Origin: Fluviicola sp.
GTDB taxonomy: Bacteria > Bacteroidota > Bacteroidia > Flavobacteriales_D > Crocinitomicaceae
Length of the DNA stretch: 64,000 nucleotides
Reading direction: 5' to 3'
NCBI GenBank assembly: GCA_029866325.1
Contig: JARWZO010000011.1
Span: 1 to 64,000, forward strand
In this document: one piece after another, positions 46,101-54,190 of the stretch
Layout of the letters: each line of letters starts with the position of its first letter
Numbering within the stretch: position 1 is the stretch's first letter
Made by a program: the position numbers and the translations under genes
The notes under the pieces: model-generated
The model's input: the letters and a program-made list of their open reading frames with translations, nothing else
Database searches by the model: none
What the model was told of the DNA's origin: nothing

Positions 46101-46549
46101 ATCACGGCCGGTGTGCCCAAACATTGATCAAAGGAATACACATTGGTTTGTCCGGAACCTCCTGTTCCACCTTCCTGATAGTTGGTAATAGGACCAATGA
46201 CCGACCAATTTGAGTTTTTTTCGAGTGATTGTTTTGCCAGGTATTCCTGTTGAATTGCCTGAAGTTCGTCTGCGGCAGGAGTAACCACAAAACCATTTGC
46301 ATCCACCCGATTTACAATGGATCTTTTCCAGCGTTTGTAGTATTGCGTGTGGTAATTTTTGACGAATGTTTGTTGCTGGTAATAGGCTTTGTAAAGCGCA
46401 TCGACCTCAAACACATTGGGGTTTTCGCCGTACATTTTTTTGGCCCAAAGCGGCAAAGATTGAATCTCGACCTGCGATGGTTTCTGAAGGTTTTGCGCAT
46501 AACTATTTACCAATAGCATGCACAGGAAAAGGGAGAGGAGATGTTTCAT
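43136..46549 (-). CDS. BNR/sortilin-type propeller protein with PKD, MAM-like and T9SS domains
   Basis: A 1137-residue secreted protein. ATG 46549 opens a signal peptide (MKHLLSLFLCMLLVNSYAQ). Then a short helical region, and more than ten BNR/Asp-box-like repeats (about 130-780) of the form VYRSTDGGxxW, as in VPS10/sialidase propellers. A PKD domain (about 800-885, YFDDYSFMNHTNASWQWNFPTGSP), a MAM-like jelly roll (about 895-1045) and a C-terminal T9SS type A sorting domain (about 1055-1137: SVFPNPVKAGGVLSI, DVNGKSVACY, GMYVLRI) follow. No catalytic residues can be named; glycan binding or a peptidase-like role are both possible. Confidence 0.88.
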   Translation of the reverse strand: MKHLLSLFLCMLLVNSYAQNLQKPSQVEIQSLPLWAKKMYGENPNVFEVDALYKAYYQQQTFVKNYHTQYYKRWKRSIVNRVDANGFVVTPAADELQAIQQEYLAKQSLEKNSNWSVIGPITNYQEGGTGGSGQTNVYSFDQCLGTPAVMYCGTEPGEVYKSSDNGVNWNCVSATLDFGSGVTSVEVHFSNPNIVFAGGNNGVFRSTDGGNNWTNVLPESNFGVNEILINPANDQIVIAATDKGLYRSIDGGTNWTQLVNVACWDVKANVTNAATLYLVRNNPNDDLCEFYRSTDSGATWTIQSTGWHYSTDAGRNDGGARLAVTPADPNRVYAYLIGESKTGDTGYIGVYRSNDGGTSWTLPNGPAGGPYDANHMNLAIGSPSWQYHQGFYNCALMASATDADEILVGGLNVYRSTDGGATFAGVSGYIGGPINMHVDNQDFRMLGTEAWISTDGGIYRSADFFNTQPTFTMSGVHGSDYWGFGSGWNLDVLVGGLYHNGNLAYSEDYGDGNFLELGGGEASTGYVNPGNNRKTYFSDISGQIIPVNLNDPIGSAPFGMSPNESYWAAESSEMEFHPNCYSIAYIGNEHSIWKTTDAGGSFNLLHTFGAVANAKITYIEVSSSNPDVIYLHQQPSSGSTGTLWKTTDGGQTWNSLTIPNGNSSRMLLAINPADENNLWIAYPSGSNGNKVFKTVDGGASWSNITSSTLNNESVQSLSHVAGTDGGIYAATNRAVYYRNNTNNWQIDNAGLPTYTSGNILRPFYRDGKMRLATYGKGIWESALNEAPTAVIARITVDKLQQTAVCSVDSFYFDDYSFMNHTNASWQWNFPTGSPASSTDRNPAVLFTTAGTHLAVLEITDANGNTDTDSIYVNLDYYAIPFAPLSESFQGNFLPNGWSLNNEDNGGQWSLSVAAGGFGNSNQSAVFDNYNIYGEGTTDDMVIPLDASGPITELNLFFDVAYARWGTVNSDTLSILVSTDCGATYNELYYKGGTDLSTSPDFQELFVPTAAQWRTDTVNLSAYIGENNLQIVFRNHGYYGNAMYIDNINIGSDLSVATSEITSISVFPNPVKAGGVLSIQTPKAAEMQLYDVNGKSVACYTGIGNCQIGIPVDTQAGMYVLRIKTDTQIVNKRVEVIK

Positions 46550-46744
46550 AAAAGTGTAGTTTACTGCGCTAATATAACGATTTAGCAACTCAAAAACTAC
46601 CGGTTTATACCTGCTTAACCGACCATAATTATTGGTTTCTTGGAAAGCTAATCTACAATATTTTTGTAGTCGAAAAGATGGCTGTAGAAATAGTGCTAAT
46701 TTTAACCTTTCCAAATTGAACTAGTTCAACGAATTGCAACATCT

Positions 46745-47227
46745 ATGATTATCACAACACAACTCACCCAACAAGACTACATCCGCATCAGTTTTTTTCT
46801 GCAATTTCGAAAACTAACGGTGTTGTTTGTGATGAGCGCAATTGTTGTATGGCTAATCGTTTATCTGATCATGAACTTGCAGTCTGCCGACGGAAAACTC
46901 TTCAACCTCATTCCTATTTCGATTGGTTTGGCGGTAATTCCGTTGATGACCTACCTGACAGCAAAGCGCAATTATAAAGCCGTTTCCCGCATCGGTGAAA
47001 CCATCGAATACTACGTGAAAAAAGACGGCATTACTTTGCAAGGCGAATCATTTACCACCGATTATAAGTGGAATGAATTGTACAGAGTGAGTAAAAACAA
47101 ACATTTTGTAATGATTTGGCAAACGCCAAGGGTGGCTAATTTTATTCCTAGACGTGCTGTTTCGGAGGTTCAATTGGCGGAGTTGAAACGGGTATTGGAT
47201 AAGCAGTTGGTGGGGAATGGGTTGTAG
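46745..47227 (+). CDS. YcxB-like membrane protein
   Basis: A 160-residue protein with two TM helices (about 25-46 and 56-75) and a C-terminal YcxB-like domain (about 80-155: YYVKKDGITLQGESFTTDYKWNELYRVSKNKHFV, IPRRA). Function of the family is unknown. It is 15 bp upstream of the Tat-signal protein and may share its transcript. Confidence 0.8.
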   Translation: MIITTQLTQQDYIRISFFLQFRKLTVLFVMSAIVVWLIVYLIMNLQSADGKLFNLIPISIGLAVIPLMTYLTAKRNYKAVSRIGETIEYYVKKDGITLQGESFTTDYKWNELYRVSKNKHFVMIWQTPRVANFIPRRAVSEVQLAELKRVLDKQLVGNGL

Positions 47228-47242
47228 GTCAATTGAATTCTG

Positions 47243-47902
47243 ATGGGATTAGGACGAAGAGAATTTTTGAAATTAGTATCGCTTGCATTAGTGGGTACCA
47301 CAATGGATCCTTTGGAAAGTTTCAAGATTCATGATGATTATTATATCAATAAGAAACTCGGTTTATTGTTTGAAAAACCAGCTGATTGGGGTTATATTTC
47401 AGTTGCTGATTTCGGAAAACTGAAGGAAAAACAAGTGCTTGGAAATGACACTATTGATCAAGAAGAATTGTGGGAAACGCTGGGCGAACCTGCTTGTATG
47501 ATCACCAAGTATTGGATCGACACACCTGAAAACAAAGGCGTTTTTTCTCCGACTATTCAAGTTTGGGTAAACCACAAATCAGAGTTTGATGATATTCCCC
47601 ATTCTTCATTTGAAGAATTTGTGGAACTTTCAGGTGAAGGAACAAGCTATTTTTTGGATGATTTCACCATTTTGGAAAAGAAGCCAATGTACTTGCAATT
47701 CGGGCAACCGTTTTACGAACGCACTTCGACTTATACCTTTAACCATGTTGATCTGAGTGTACCGGTTAAGGTTGTATTAAACTTGCTTGCTATTGAACAC
47801 AATAACTTCTATTACTTCATCAATTTTCATGAATGCCCGGAACAGAATCAGCTGGCAACAGAAGAATTTGATAAGTTTAAAAAGTCGATTCGAATGGTTT
47901 AA
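47243..47902 (+). CDS. Protein with twin-arginine signal, unknown function
   Basis: A 219-residue protein that I do not recognise. The N-terminus GLGRREFLKLVSLALVG is a good Tat-type motif (RRxFLK) though the hydrophobic stretch is short. The rest is acidic and mixed alpha/beta (KLGLLFEKPADWGYISV, CMITKYWIDTPENKGVFSPTIQVWVNH, FHECPEQNQ). The shape, with a PsbP/lipoprotein-like beta fold, suggests a small periplasmic binding domain, but this is a guess. It ends 4 bp inside the convergent uvrA stop. Confidence 0.7.
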   Translation: MGLGRREFLKLVSLALVGTTMDPLESFKIHDDYYINKKLGLLFEKPADWGYISVADFGKLKEKQVLGNDTIDQEELWETLGEPACMITKYWIDTPENKGVFSPTIQVWVNHKSEFDDIPHSSFEEFVELSGEGTSYFLDDFTILEKKPMYLQFGQPFYERTSTYTFNHVDLSVPVKVVLNLLAIEHNNFYYFINFHECPEQNQLATEEFDKFKKSIRMV

Positions 47903-50736
47903 TTCTTTCGAATCTTATCCATGTGTTCCACCTCCATTTTCAAATACTTGGCGGTATAACTTTTCGCCGTGTGTTTTTTGATCAGCTCTTCGGGCGTTCC
48001 GGTGCAAACAATATACCCGCCGTCGCGGCCACCTTCCGGACCAACATCAATGATGTGATCGGCTACTTTGATGATATCCATGTTGTGCTCGATCACCAAA
48101 ACGGTGTTCCCGTCGTTGACCAAGCGTTGTAATACATCGGTCAACATGCGAATGTCTTCGAAATGTAAACCGGTGCTTGGTTCGTCGAGAATGTAGATGG
48201 TATTTCCGGTGCCGCGTTTGCTCAATTCGCTGGCCAGTTTAATGCGTTGCGCTTCACCTCCACTGAGGGTTGTAGATGGCTGACCGAGTTTCACATAACC
48301 CAATCCAACGGAGTTTAAGGTCGCCAAAACACGCGATATTTTCGGGATGCTTTCAAAGAAAACCGCCGAATCTTCAATGGTCATTTCCAGTACATCGTTG
48401 ATCGATTTTCCTTTGAAGCGTACTTCCAACGTTTCGCGGTTGTAACGCTTGCCATTGCAGGTTTCGCATTCCACGTAAACGTCGGGCAGGAAGTTCATTT
48501 CTATCACTTTCAAACCACCGCCGCCGCAGGTTTCGCAACGTCCACCGGCCACATTAAAGGAGAAACGTCCGGCTTTGTAACCACGAATTTGCGCTTCGGG
48601 TAAAGACGCATACAAACTCCTGATTTCGGTAAAGACATTCGTGTACGTTGCAGGATTACTGCGCGGTGTGCGGCCGATCGGACTTTGATCTATTTCGATT
48701 ACTTTATCCAAATGCTCTAATCCTTCAATGGATTTGTAAGGCATGGGTTTTTTCACACCGTTGAAAATGTGCGCGTTCAAAATAGGGTAGAGTGTGTGGT
48801 TGATCAGCGTCGATTTTCCACTTCCCGAAACGCCCGTTACGCAGGTCAATGTTCCCAAAGGAATCGTGAGATCGACGTTTTTGAGGTTATTTCCGGTTGC
48901 GCCTTTTAATTTCAATTGTTTCCCATTGCCTTTGCGGCGCGTTTTCGGCAGTGAAATTTCCAATTCGCCCAACAAATACTTGGTCGTCATGGAATCGACT
49001 GTTACCAATTGATCAAAAGGCGCTGCGTTCACAATTTGTCCTCCGTGAACTCCTGCTCCGGGACCAATATCCACCACAAAATCGGCGGCTTCCATCATTT
49101 CACGGTCGTGTTCAACCACAATCACCGAATTGCCGGCATCGCGTAAACGTTTCAATGAATTGATCAATCGGGTATTGTCGCGCTGGTGCAAACCGATGCT
49201 TGGCTCGTCGAGGATGTACAACACATTCATGAGTTCCGACCCGATTTGCGTTGCCAACCGAATGCGTTGTGCTTCACCGCCCGATAAGCTTTTGGCGGAA
49301 CGGTGCAAGGTCAGATAATCCAGACCAACTTCCAGAATAAACCGCACACGGGCACTGATTTCTTTCAAAATCTCGGTACCGATCAGGCGTTGGTCATTGG
49401 TCAGATGCGTATCAATGGTTTCGAGCCATGCGGCAACTTCCTGTAAGTCCATGGAAGCAACTTGTCCGAGGGTTTTTTCAGCAATACGGAAGTGCAAAGC
49501 TTCTTTTTTCAAACGCGCTCCATGACACTCCGGACACGGAATACGATTCATGAAACTTTGCGCCCAGCGCTGAATTCCGGCGGTACTTTCTTCAGCATGA
49601 CGCGCCATAAAGTTGGCCAATCCTTCAAAACGAATGGTGGTGTCTTTGACGCCTTGTTCCAAGCCTTCATTTCCGTTGAGGATAATGTGGATGAGGTCGG
49701 GAGAAATGTCCTGAATAGGTGTATTGAGTGAAAATCCTTCTTGTTGTAAGAAGTTATCAAGCTTCTCAAAAAACCAGTTTTTCTTGTATTCGCCTATAGG
49801 GGCCAAACCGCCTTTTTTGATACTCAATTTAGGATCGGGAATGACCTTTTCCTGATCGATTTCGGAAACTTCTCCCAAACCGCTGCATGTTGGACAAGCT
49901 CCGTAAGGCGAGTTGAACGAAAATAAATTCGGTTCCGGCTCGGGGTAACTGATTCCGGAAGTCGGACACATCAATAAGCGCGAAAAATGCCGCACATCAC
50001 CAGTATCGTAATGACCTACCATCATGCTTTTGTTACCATGTTTCATGGCTGTTATGATGGAATCGGACAAGCGTTTGCGATCACTAGGCTGAATGTGTAG
50101 ACGATCAATCACAATTTCGATGTCGTGAATCTTGTAGCGATCCAACCGCATACCGCGTTCAATTTCCTTGATTTCGCCGTCAATCCGAACGCGGGTGTAG
50201 CCCATTTTGGCAATTTGTTCGAACAGTTCGCGGTAATGACCTTTCCGGCCTTTGATTTTAGGAGCAAGGATAAGTATTTTCTGATCGTTGAATTGCTCCA
50301 GAATCAGGTCGGTGATTTGATCGTCGGAATACTTCACCATCGGTTCGTCGGTCACATACGAATAAGCTGTTCCGATTCGCGCATAGAGCAAACGCAGGAA
50401 ATCGTAGATCTCGGTGATGGTTCCAACGGTTGATCTCGGACTTCGGGAAACGGTTTTTTGTTCGATACTGATCACCGGACTCAACCCATCGATTTTTTCC
50501 ACATCCGGTCGCTCCATGCCACCAAGAAATTGGCGTGCATACGAAGAAAACGTTTCGATGTATCGGCGCTGACCTTCGGCAAAAATGGTATCAAATGCCA
50601 ACGACGATTTTCCACTTCCGCTCAAACCTGTAAACACGACCAGTTTATTTCGGGGAATCGATAAGTGTACGTCTTTCAGGTTGTGTTCACGTGCGCCGTA
50701 AACGTCAATGCTTGGTGTTGAATCGATTTCGCTCAT
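47899..50736 (-). CDS. uvrA: Excinuclease ABC subunit A
   Basis: A 945-residue DNA damage-recognition ATPase of nucleotide excision repair. Two ABC domains: Walker A GLSGSGKSSL and GVSGSGKSTL, two signatures (SLSGGEAQRIRLA and TLSGGEAQRIKLA). The C-terminal zinc finger is intact (CETCGGG...CETCNGK). The first one is altered: CPTSG stands where CPxCG is usual, while the second half (CPTCSGLG) is intact; this may be normal for the phylum. Its start overlaps the MltD stop by 1 bp. Confidence 0.97.
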   Translation of the reverse strand: MSEIDSTPSIDVYGAREHNLKDVHLSIPRNKLVVFTGLSGSGKSSLAFDTIFAEGQRRYIETFSSYARQFLGGMERPDVEKIDGLSPVISIEQKTVSRSPRSTVGTITEIYDFLRLLYARIGTAYSYVTDEPMVKYSDDQITDLILEQFNDQKILILAPKIKGRKGHYRELFEQIAKMGYTRVRIDGEIKEIERGMRLDRYKIHDIEIVIDRLHIQPSDRKRLSDSIITAMKHGNKSMMVGHYDTGDVRHFSRLLMCPTSGISYPEPEPNLFSFNSPYGACPTCSGLGEVSEIDQEKVIPDPKLSIKKGGLAPIGEYKKNWFFEKLDNFLQQEGFSLNTPIQDISPDLIHIILNGNEGLEQGVKDTTIRFEGLANFMARHAEESTAGIQRWAQSFMNRIPCPECHGARLKKEALHFRIAEKTLGQVASMDLQEVAAWLETIDTHLTNDQRLIGTEILKEISARVRFILEVGLDYLTLHRSAKSLSGGEAQRIRLATQIGSELMNVLYILDEPSIGLHQRDNTRLINSLKRLRDAGNSVIVVEHDREMMEAADFVVDIGPGAGVHGGQIVNAAPFDQLVTVDSMTTKYLLGELEISLPKTRRKGNGKQLKLKGATGNNLKNVDLTIPLGTLTCVTGVSGSGKSTLINHTLYPILNAHIFNGVKKPMPYKSIEGLEHLDKVIEIDQSPIGRTPRSNPATYTNVFTEIRSLYASLPEAQIRGYKAGRFSFNVAGGRCETCGGGGLKVIEMNFLPDVYVECETCNGKRYNRETLEVRFKGKSINDVLEMTIEDSAVFFESIPKISRVLATLNSVGLGYVKLGQPSTTLSGGEAQRIKLASELSKRGTGNTIYILDEPSTGLHFEDIRMLTDVLQRLVNDGNTVLVIEHNMDIIKVADHIIDVGPEGGRDGGYIVCTGTPEELIKKHTAKSYTAKYLKMEVEHMDKIRKN

Positions 50737-51653
50737 TAGAGGTACTCCTTGTACGGTTTTAAATTTTCACCTTCGGCAGGTAAAAGAATGGTGTAATTCC
50801 TGTTTTTGACAGTCAGTTTATTCGCCTTCAACCACGGATTCAGTTTTTGAACAATCTTAAAGTTAACTCCTTGCTCAATAGCCCAAGCCGCAATATTCGG
50901 AATGCTTTCTGATACAGTAACAGATTTGGTTTTGAAAGGTTTATAAAGTTGCATTTTTTCCGGGTAATAACCGTAATCTTCAGGATGTTCGAAGATGAGT
51001 TTAATGGCTAGTAATCGGAAAAAGTAACGACCGGTTTCGTTGTTTTGGTCGGTATCGAAATAATGGTCGGTTCCTTGCCAAGCCATGTCCTGACGCACAC
51101 CACCTACACCACGATTATACGAAGCAGTCGCCCAAACCCAATCATTGAGGCTGTCGTAAGAGCTTTTGAGGTATTGACAAGCTGCACGGGTGCTTTTTTC
51201 CACGTGTAAACGCTCGTCTACTTCGGCAGACATTTCCAGGTCGTAATTCTTAGCTGTTCCGGGCATAAATTGCCAAAAACCTTGCGCTCCGACAGGAGAA
51301 ATGGCTTGTACCAATCCACTTTCGATCACGGCTAAGTATTTAAAATCTTCCGGAAGACCTTCTTCTTTAAGAATGCGTTCAATGGTCGGAAACCAGCGAT
51401 TGGCGCGCTTGAAATAGCCCGTTGTAGCGCTGTTGTAATAAGCGTTCATCAACACTTCCCGATCTAAGCGTTCGATCACATCTTCATCGGTGAGCACAAT
51501 TTCCTCACCCGCAAACGTCATTTTTTCGGGTAAATGCGGGAATACCAATGCTGCCGGAGCCTGAGTTTTTTCAATGGCTTCTTTTTCAGTTGGTTGAGGC
51601 GAACTGCATGCCAATAGAAACAGTGCAGGAGCGAAAAATAAAAGTCGATTCAT
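50736..51653 (-). CDS. MltD-like lytic transglycosylase lipoprotein
   Basis: A 305-residue lipoprotein (FLLACSS, Cys16). The SLT domain (about 95-230) contains LKYLAVIESGL-type catalytic Glu (AVIESG), SPVGAQGFWQFMPGTA, and ATASYNRGVGGV. A short LysM-like C-terminus (about 245-300: SIPNIAAWAIEQGVNFKIVQKLNPWLK, NRNYTILLP) follows. It cleaves glycan strands of peptidoglycan at the outer membrane (family role). It shares a transcript with uvrA; the link is positional only. Confidence 0.9.
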   Translation of the reverse strand: MNRLLFFAPALFLLACSSPQPTEKEAIEKTQAPAALVFPHLPEKMTFAGEEIVLTDEDVIERLDREVLMNAYYNSATTGYFKRANRWFPTIERILKEEGLPEDFKYLAVIESGLVQAISPVGAQGFWQFMPGTAKNYDLEMSAEVDERLHVEKSTRAACQYLKSSYDSLNDWVWATASYNRGVGGVRQDMAWQGTDHYFDTDQNNETGRYFFRLLAIKLIFEHPEDYGYYPEKMQLYKPFKTKSVTVSESIPNIAAWAIEQGVNFKIVQKLNPWLKANKLTVKNRNYTILLPAEGENLKPYKEYL

Positions 51654-51673
51654 GAGCTGAAAATTCGGAATAC

Positions 51674-51681
51674 CAAAATTA
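51674..51681 (-). promoter_or_regulatory. -7 promoter element of the mltD-uvrA operon (TAATTTTG)
   Basis: Exact TAnnTTTG match on the minus strand, 20 nt before the ATG at 51653. Confidence 0.55.
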
Positions 51682-51780
51682 CGATTTTTATGGATGCTTG
51701 ATGTTGGTTTTATGGATGTTTGATTTCAATGATGTTTGATGTTGAATTTTTGATGCTTGATTGGATTTCGGCTAGGATGC

Positions 51781-51883
51781 TTGATGTTGGATTATTGATG
51801 TTTGATTGGAGTTTAGGTAAAGATTAGAAATCCTGTAAACAACCATAAACCTTAGTATAGAAGCATGAACTTTAAGTTAAGAG
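51781..51883. repeat. Direct repeat, left copy, flanking the four-helix-bundle gene
   Basis: A 103-bp sequence that matches 52381-52483 at about 91 of 103 positions by hand alignment, without gaps and exactly 600 bp apart. It also forms one arm of a perfect 25-bp inverted repeat (51783-51807 with 51887-51911). The stretch 51690-51780 before it is a degenerate tandem array of GATGTTTGATGTTGGATT-like units; nothing coding is seen in it. Confidence 0.8.
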
Positions 51884-52031
51884 CCTAATCAAACATCAAT
51901 AATCCAACATCTCTTTCAACATTCAATCTATTTCTAGAAGACGGATCTTTAAATTAAGAGGAGGAACCTAATCGAAAATTCAACATCAAAAAGCAAGCAT
52001 CAAAATGATAATTTTTACTATCTTAATAAGT

Positions 52032-52384
52032 ATGAAGGAAAATTTAGTGATGGAAAAGTCCTTTGATTTTGCACTAAAATCGATGGAACTTTATAAGATG
52101 TTATTATCGAAAAATGAATTCGTGCTGTCGAAACAATTTTTCAGGAGTGCGACCAGTATTGGGGCTAATGTTCAAGAGGCAAGTGCGGCATATAGTAAAA
52201 GAGATTTTGCAGCGAAAATGAGTATTTCTTCCAAGAAGCAAGAGAAACCCTTTATTGGATTAAACTTATAGAAGCAGGTGATTTTGTGGAATATGATTTT
52301 GGTGAATTGAAAACAGAATCCGAAAGACTGATACGTATTTTGACTTCTATTGTGAAAACGTCTCAAAGGCAGGGGGATTCTTGA
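52032..52384 (+). pseudogene. Four-helix-bundle protein (23S intervening-sequence type), frameshifted
   Basis: The family (TIGR02436-type, found in 23S rRNA intervening sequences and free-standing) is recognised by FALKSMELYKMLLSKNEFVLSKQFFRSATSIGANVQEASAAYSKRDFAAKMSIS. After SISSK the frame slips: the conserved continuation EARETLYWIKLIEAGDF is in another frame, which then runs to the TGA at 52382-52384. Restoring one base near 52235 (TCCAAGAAGC read as TCCAAGGAAGC) gives an intact 117-residue protein, the normal family length. The start is ATG 52032. It may be a true inactivation or an assembly error. It lies between two direct repeats. Confidence 0.85.
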
Positions 52385-52483
52385 TGCTTGATTTTGGATG
52401 TTTGATTGGATTTTCGGTAAAGATTAAAAATCCTGTATACAGACATAAATCTGAGTATAGAAGCATGAACTTTAAGTTAAGAG
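52381..52483. repeat. Direct repeat, right copy
   Basis: Right partner of 51781-51883. It begins at the end of the four-helix-bundle frame and stops 40 bp before the end of the WecA-like gene. An AACATCAAGCATCAAACATTCAACATC stretch follows that is the complement of the units at the left side. Confidence 0.8.
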
Positions 52484-52522
52484 AAGGAACCTAATTAAAC
52501 ATCAAGCATCAAACATTCAACA

Positions 52523-53632
52523 TCATTTCTTGTGAATAATCGTATTCCGATACAACCAACCGAAAACAGCCACAAAAAACAAGCCTAAAAAGGCTGCCAT
52601 CCACGGATTTCCCCATTTAGCAAAGGTGATGGCTAATACCGCAATCAGTGCGGAAAGCGAAGCGATGGTCAGAAACACGTACCATACTTGTTTGTCATTC
52701 AATCCCGAATAAACCAGGTGATGAGTCGTATGATCTTTTCCGCCAACCATGGGTGATTGACCTTTTTTTAAGCGATTGATGACAACGGTGAGTGTATCCG
52801 CAGCAGCCGGCGAAAAGGCAATGAGCGTTACGAACATACCCGTCCAGGGTGTTAGGTGGGTTGTTTCGCCAACACTCCACAAATGGTGAATGGCGAAAAA
52901 GGCGGTAAACAATCCGATAAATTGACTGCCGGCATCGCCCATAAAGAGCTGAGAAGGATTGATGTTGAAGCGCAAAAACCCCAACAATGCACCTATTTGA
53001 ACCAATAAAGTCAAGGACCAGATGTTCATGTTCCAATCAAACAAAATCACTTCACTTGCCAAACAAGAGATGAGAATAAACAAGACAGTGGTGCCCGTGA
53101 TGCCGTCCATATTGTCCAGCATATTCAAGGAATTCATGATGCCGACTACCCAGATAACCGTTAGCGTTGCATTGATAAGATGTGGTAAGCCCCACCAGTC
53201 AATGTTTGGGATGTTTTTTGGTGAGTAGTCAACTCCCATGACGTCAATAATAGTAAGGGAAAGCACCAAAATCACGCCACACGAAATCTGCACAGCGAGT
53301 TTGATCCATGGACGCGTGTTATAAGCGTCATCCGACAAGCCCATCACAAACGCCATAATTCCGGCAGCCATCAAACCGACAAATTGCTTGTTATGGAATA
53401 CGTTTTCGTCCATAAAAACCACCGCATAAGCCATTGTTCCGAATACAAAAGCAACAAAGAAACTTACACCACCTAATGAGGGTTTTGATTCGTTGCTCCA
53501 GCGAATGGTCACATCATTTTTATTGCGGATTCCAAGCGATTGTGAAAAACGGAGTAGGAGGGTATTACAAATGTAGCTGGCAATAAAGCCACTGATCAAA
53601 AATGCTATCAATGTGATGATGAGTGTGCTCAC
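52523..53632 (-). CDS. WecA/TagO-type undecaprenyl-phosphate sugar-1-phosphate transferase
   Basis: A 369-residue polytopic membrane protein of the MraY/WecA superfamily, about 10-11 TM helices. Motifs: GLSDDAYN (the DD motif), NMLDNMDGITG, LFMGDAGSQFIG and the HHH-type GGKDHTTHHLV. It links the first sugar phosphate to the lipid carrier and so starts surface glycan synthesis; GlcNAc is typical but not shown. It is the last gene of the leftward polysaccharide operon. Confidence 0.92.
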   Translation of the reverse strand: MSTLIITLIAFLISGFIASYICNTLLLRFSQSLGIRNKNDVTIRWSNESKPSLGGVSFFVAFVFGTMAYAVVFMDENVFHNKQFVGLMAAGIMAFVMGLSDDAYNTRPWIKLAVQISCGVILVLSLTIIDVMGVDYSPKNIPNIDWWGLPHLINATLTVIWVVGIMNSLNMLDNMDGITGTTVLFILISCLASEVILFDWNMNIWSLTLLVQIGALLGFLRFNINPSQLFMGDAGSQFIGLFTAFFAIHHLWSVGETTHLTPWTGMFVTLIAFSPAAADTLTVVINRLKKGQSPMVGGKDHTTHHLVYSGLNDKQVWYVFLTIASLSALIAVLAITFAKWGNPWMAAFLGLFFVAVFGWLYRNTIIHKK

Positions 53633-53641
53633 TAAAATTGT

Positions 53642-54187
53642 TTAAAAAGGTGAGACAAAGGTATGGAAAAGAAGCGAGTCTTGGTCTTTTGCTGAAATGA
53701 TCGGAGCTTCAACGCCCCAATTTATTTCCAATTCAGGATCGTTCCATTGAATGGTACATTCGGTTTCCGGGGCATAATAATTGGTGCATTTGTAGCCGAA
53801 AATCGTTCCTTCTTCCAAACTCAAAAAACCGTGTGCAAAGCCGGGTGGAATCCACAATTGTTTTTTGTTTTCGGCAGATAATTGTACCGCGACATGTTTC
53901 CCGTAAGTCGTGCTGTTTTTTCTCAAATCTACCGCTACATCCACAACAGATCCTTTTACAACGCGCACCAATTTGCCTTGTGCCATGGGTGGTAATTGAA
54001 AATGTAATCCGCGCAATACATGTTGGTGCGAAACCGATTCGTTATCTTGAACAAACTGAACCGGAAACCCAACAGCCGATTCAAAGGCCCGGTGATTAAA
54101 ACTTTCAAAAAAACTACCACGATTATCGGAAAAGACCCGCGGGGTAAACACTAGAACGCCTGCCAGAAGGGTTTGTTCAGTCACCAT
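53642..54187 (-). CDS. rmlC: dTDP-4-dehydrorhamnose 3,5-epimerase
   Basis: A 181-residue cupin enzyme of dTDP-L-rhamnose synthesis. Motifs: FSDNRGSFFES, FVQDNESVSHQHVLRGLHFQ (catalytic His in LRGLHFQ), GSVVDVAVDLRK and IPPGFAHGFLSLEEG. The other rml genes are not in the window. It sits between the Wzc-like and WecA-like genes in the operon, with gaps of 3 and 9 bp. Confidence 0.95.
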   Translation of the reverse strand: MVTEQTLLAGVLVFTPRVFSDNRGSFFESFNHRAFESAVGFPVQFVQDNESVSHQHVLRGLHFQLPPMAQGKLVRVVKGSVVDVAVDLRKNSTTYGKHVAVQLSAENKKQLWIPPGFAHGFLSLEEGTIFGYKCTNYYAPETECTIQWNDPELEINWGVEAPIISAKDQDSLLFHTFVSPF

Positions 54188-54190
54188 TCG

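Noticed and set aside
43136..46714. Longer start at 46714 for the BNR/T9SS protein
   Set aside because: The signal peptide begins at ATG 46549; the extra 55 residues are not signal-like.
51690..51915. CRISPR-like array of GATGTTTGATG units
   Set aside because: Units are short, degenerate and without regular spacers; no cas genes are near.
51690..52520. Four-helix-bundle gene as the Avd part of a diversity-generating retroelement
   Set aside because: No reverse transcriptase, template repeat or variable repeat is present; the fold relation alone is not enough.
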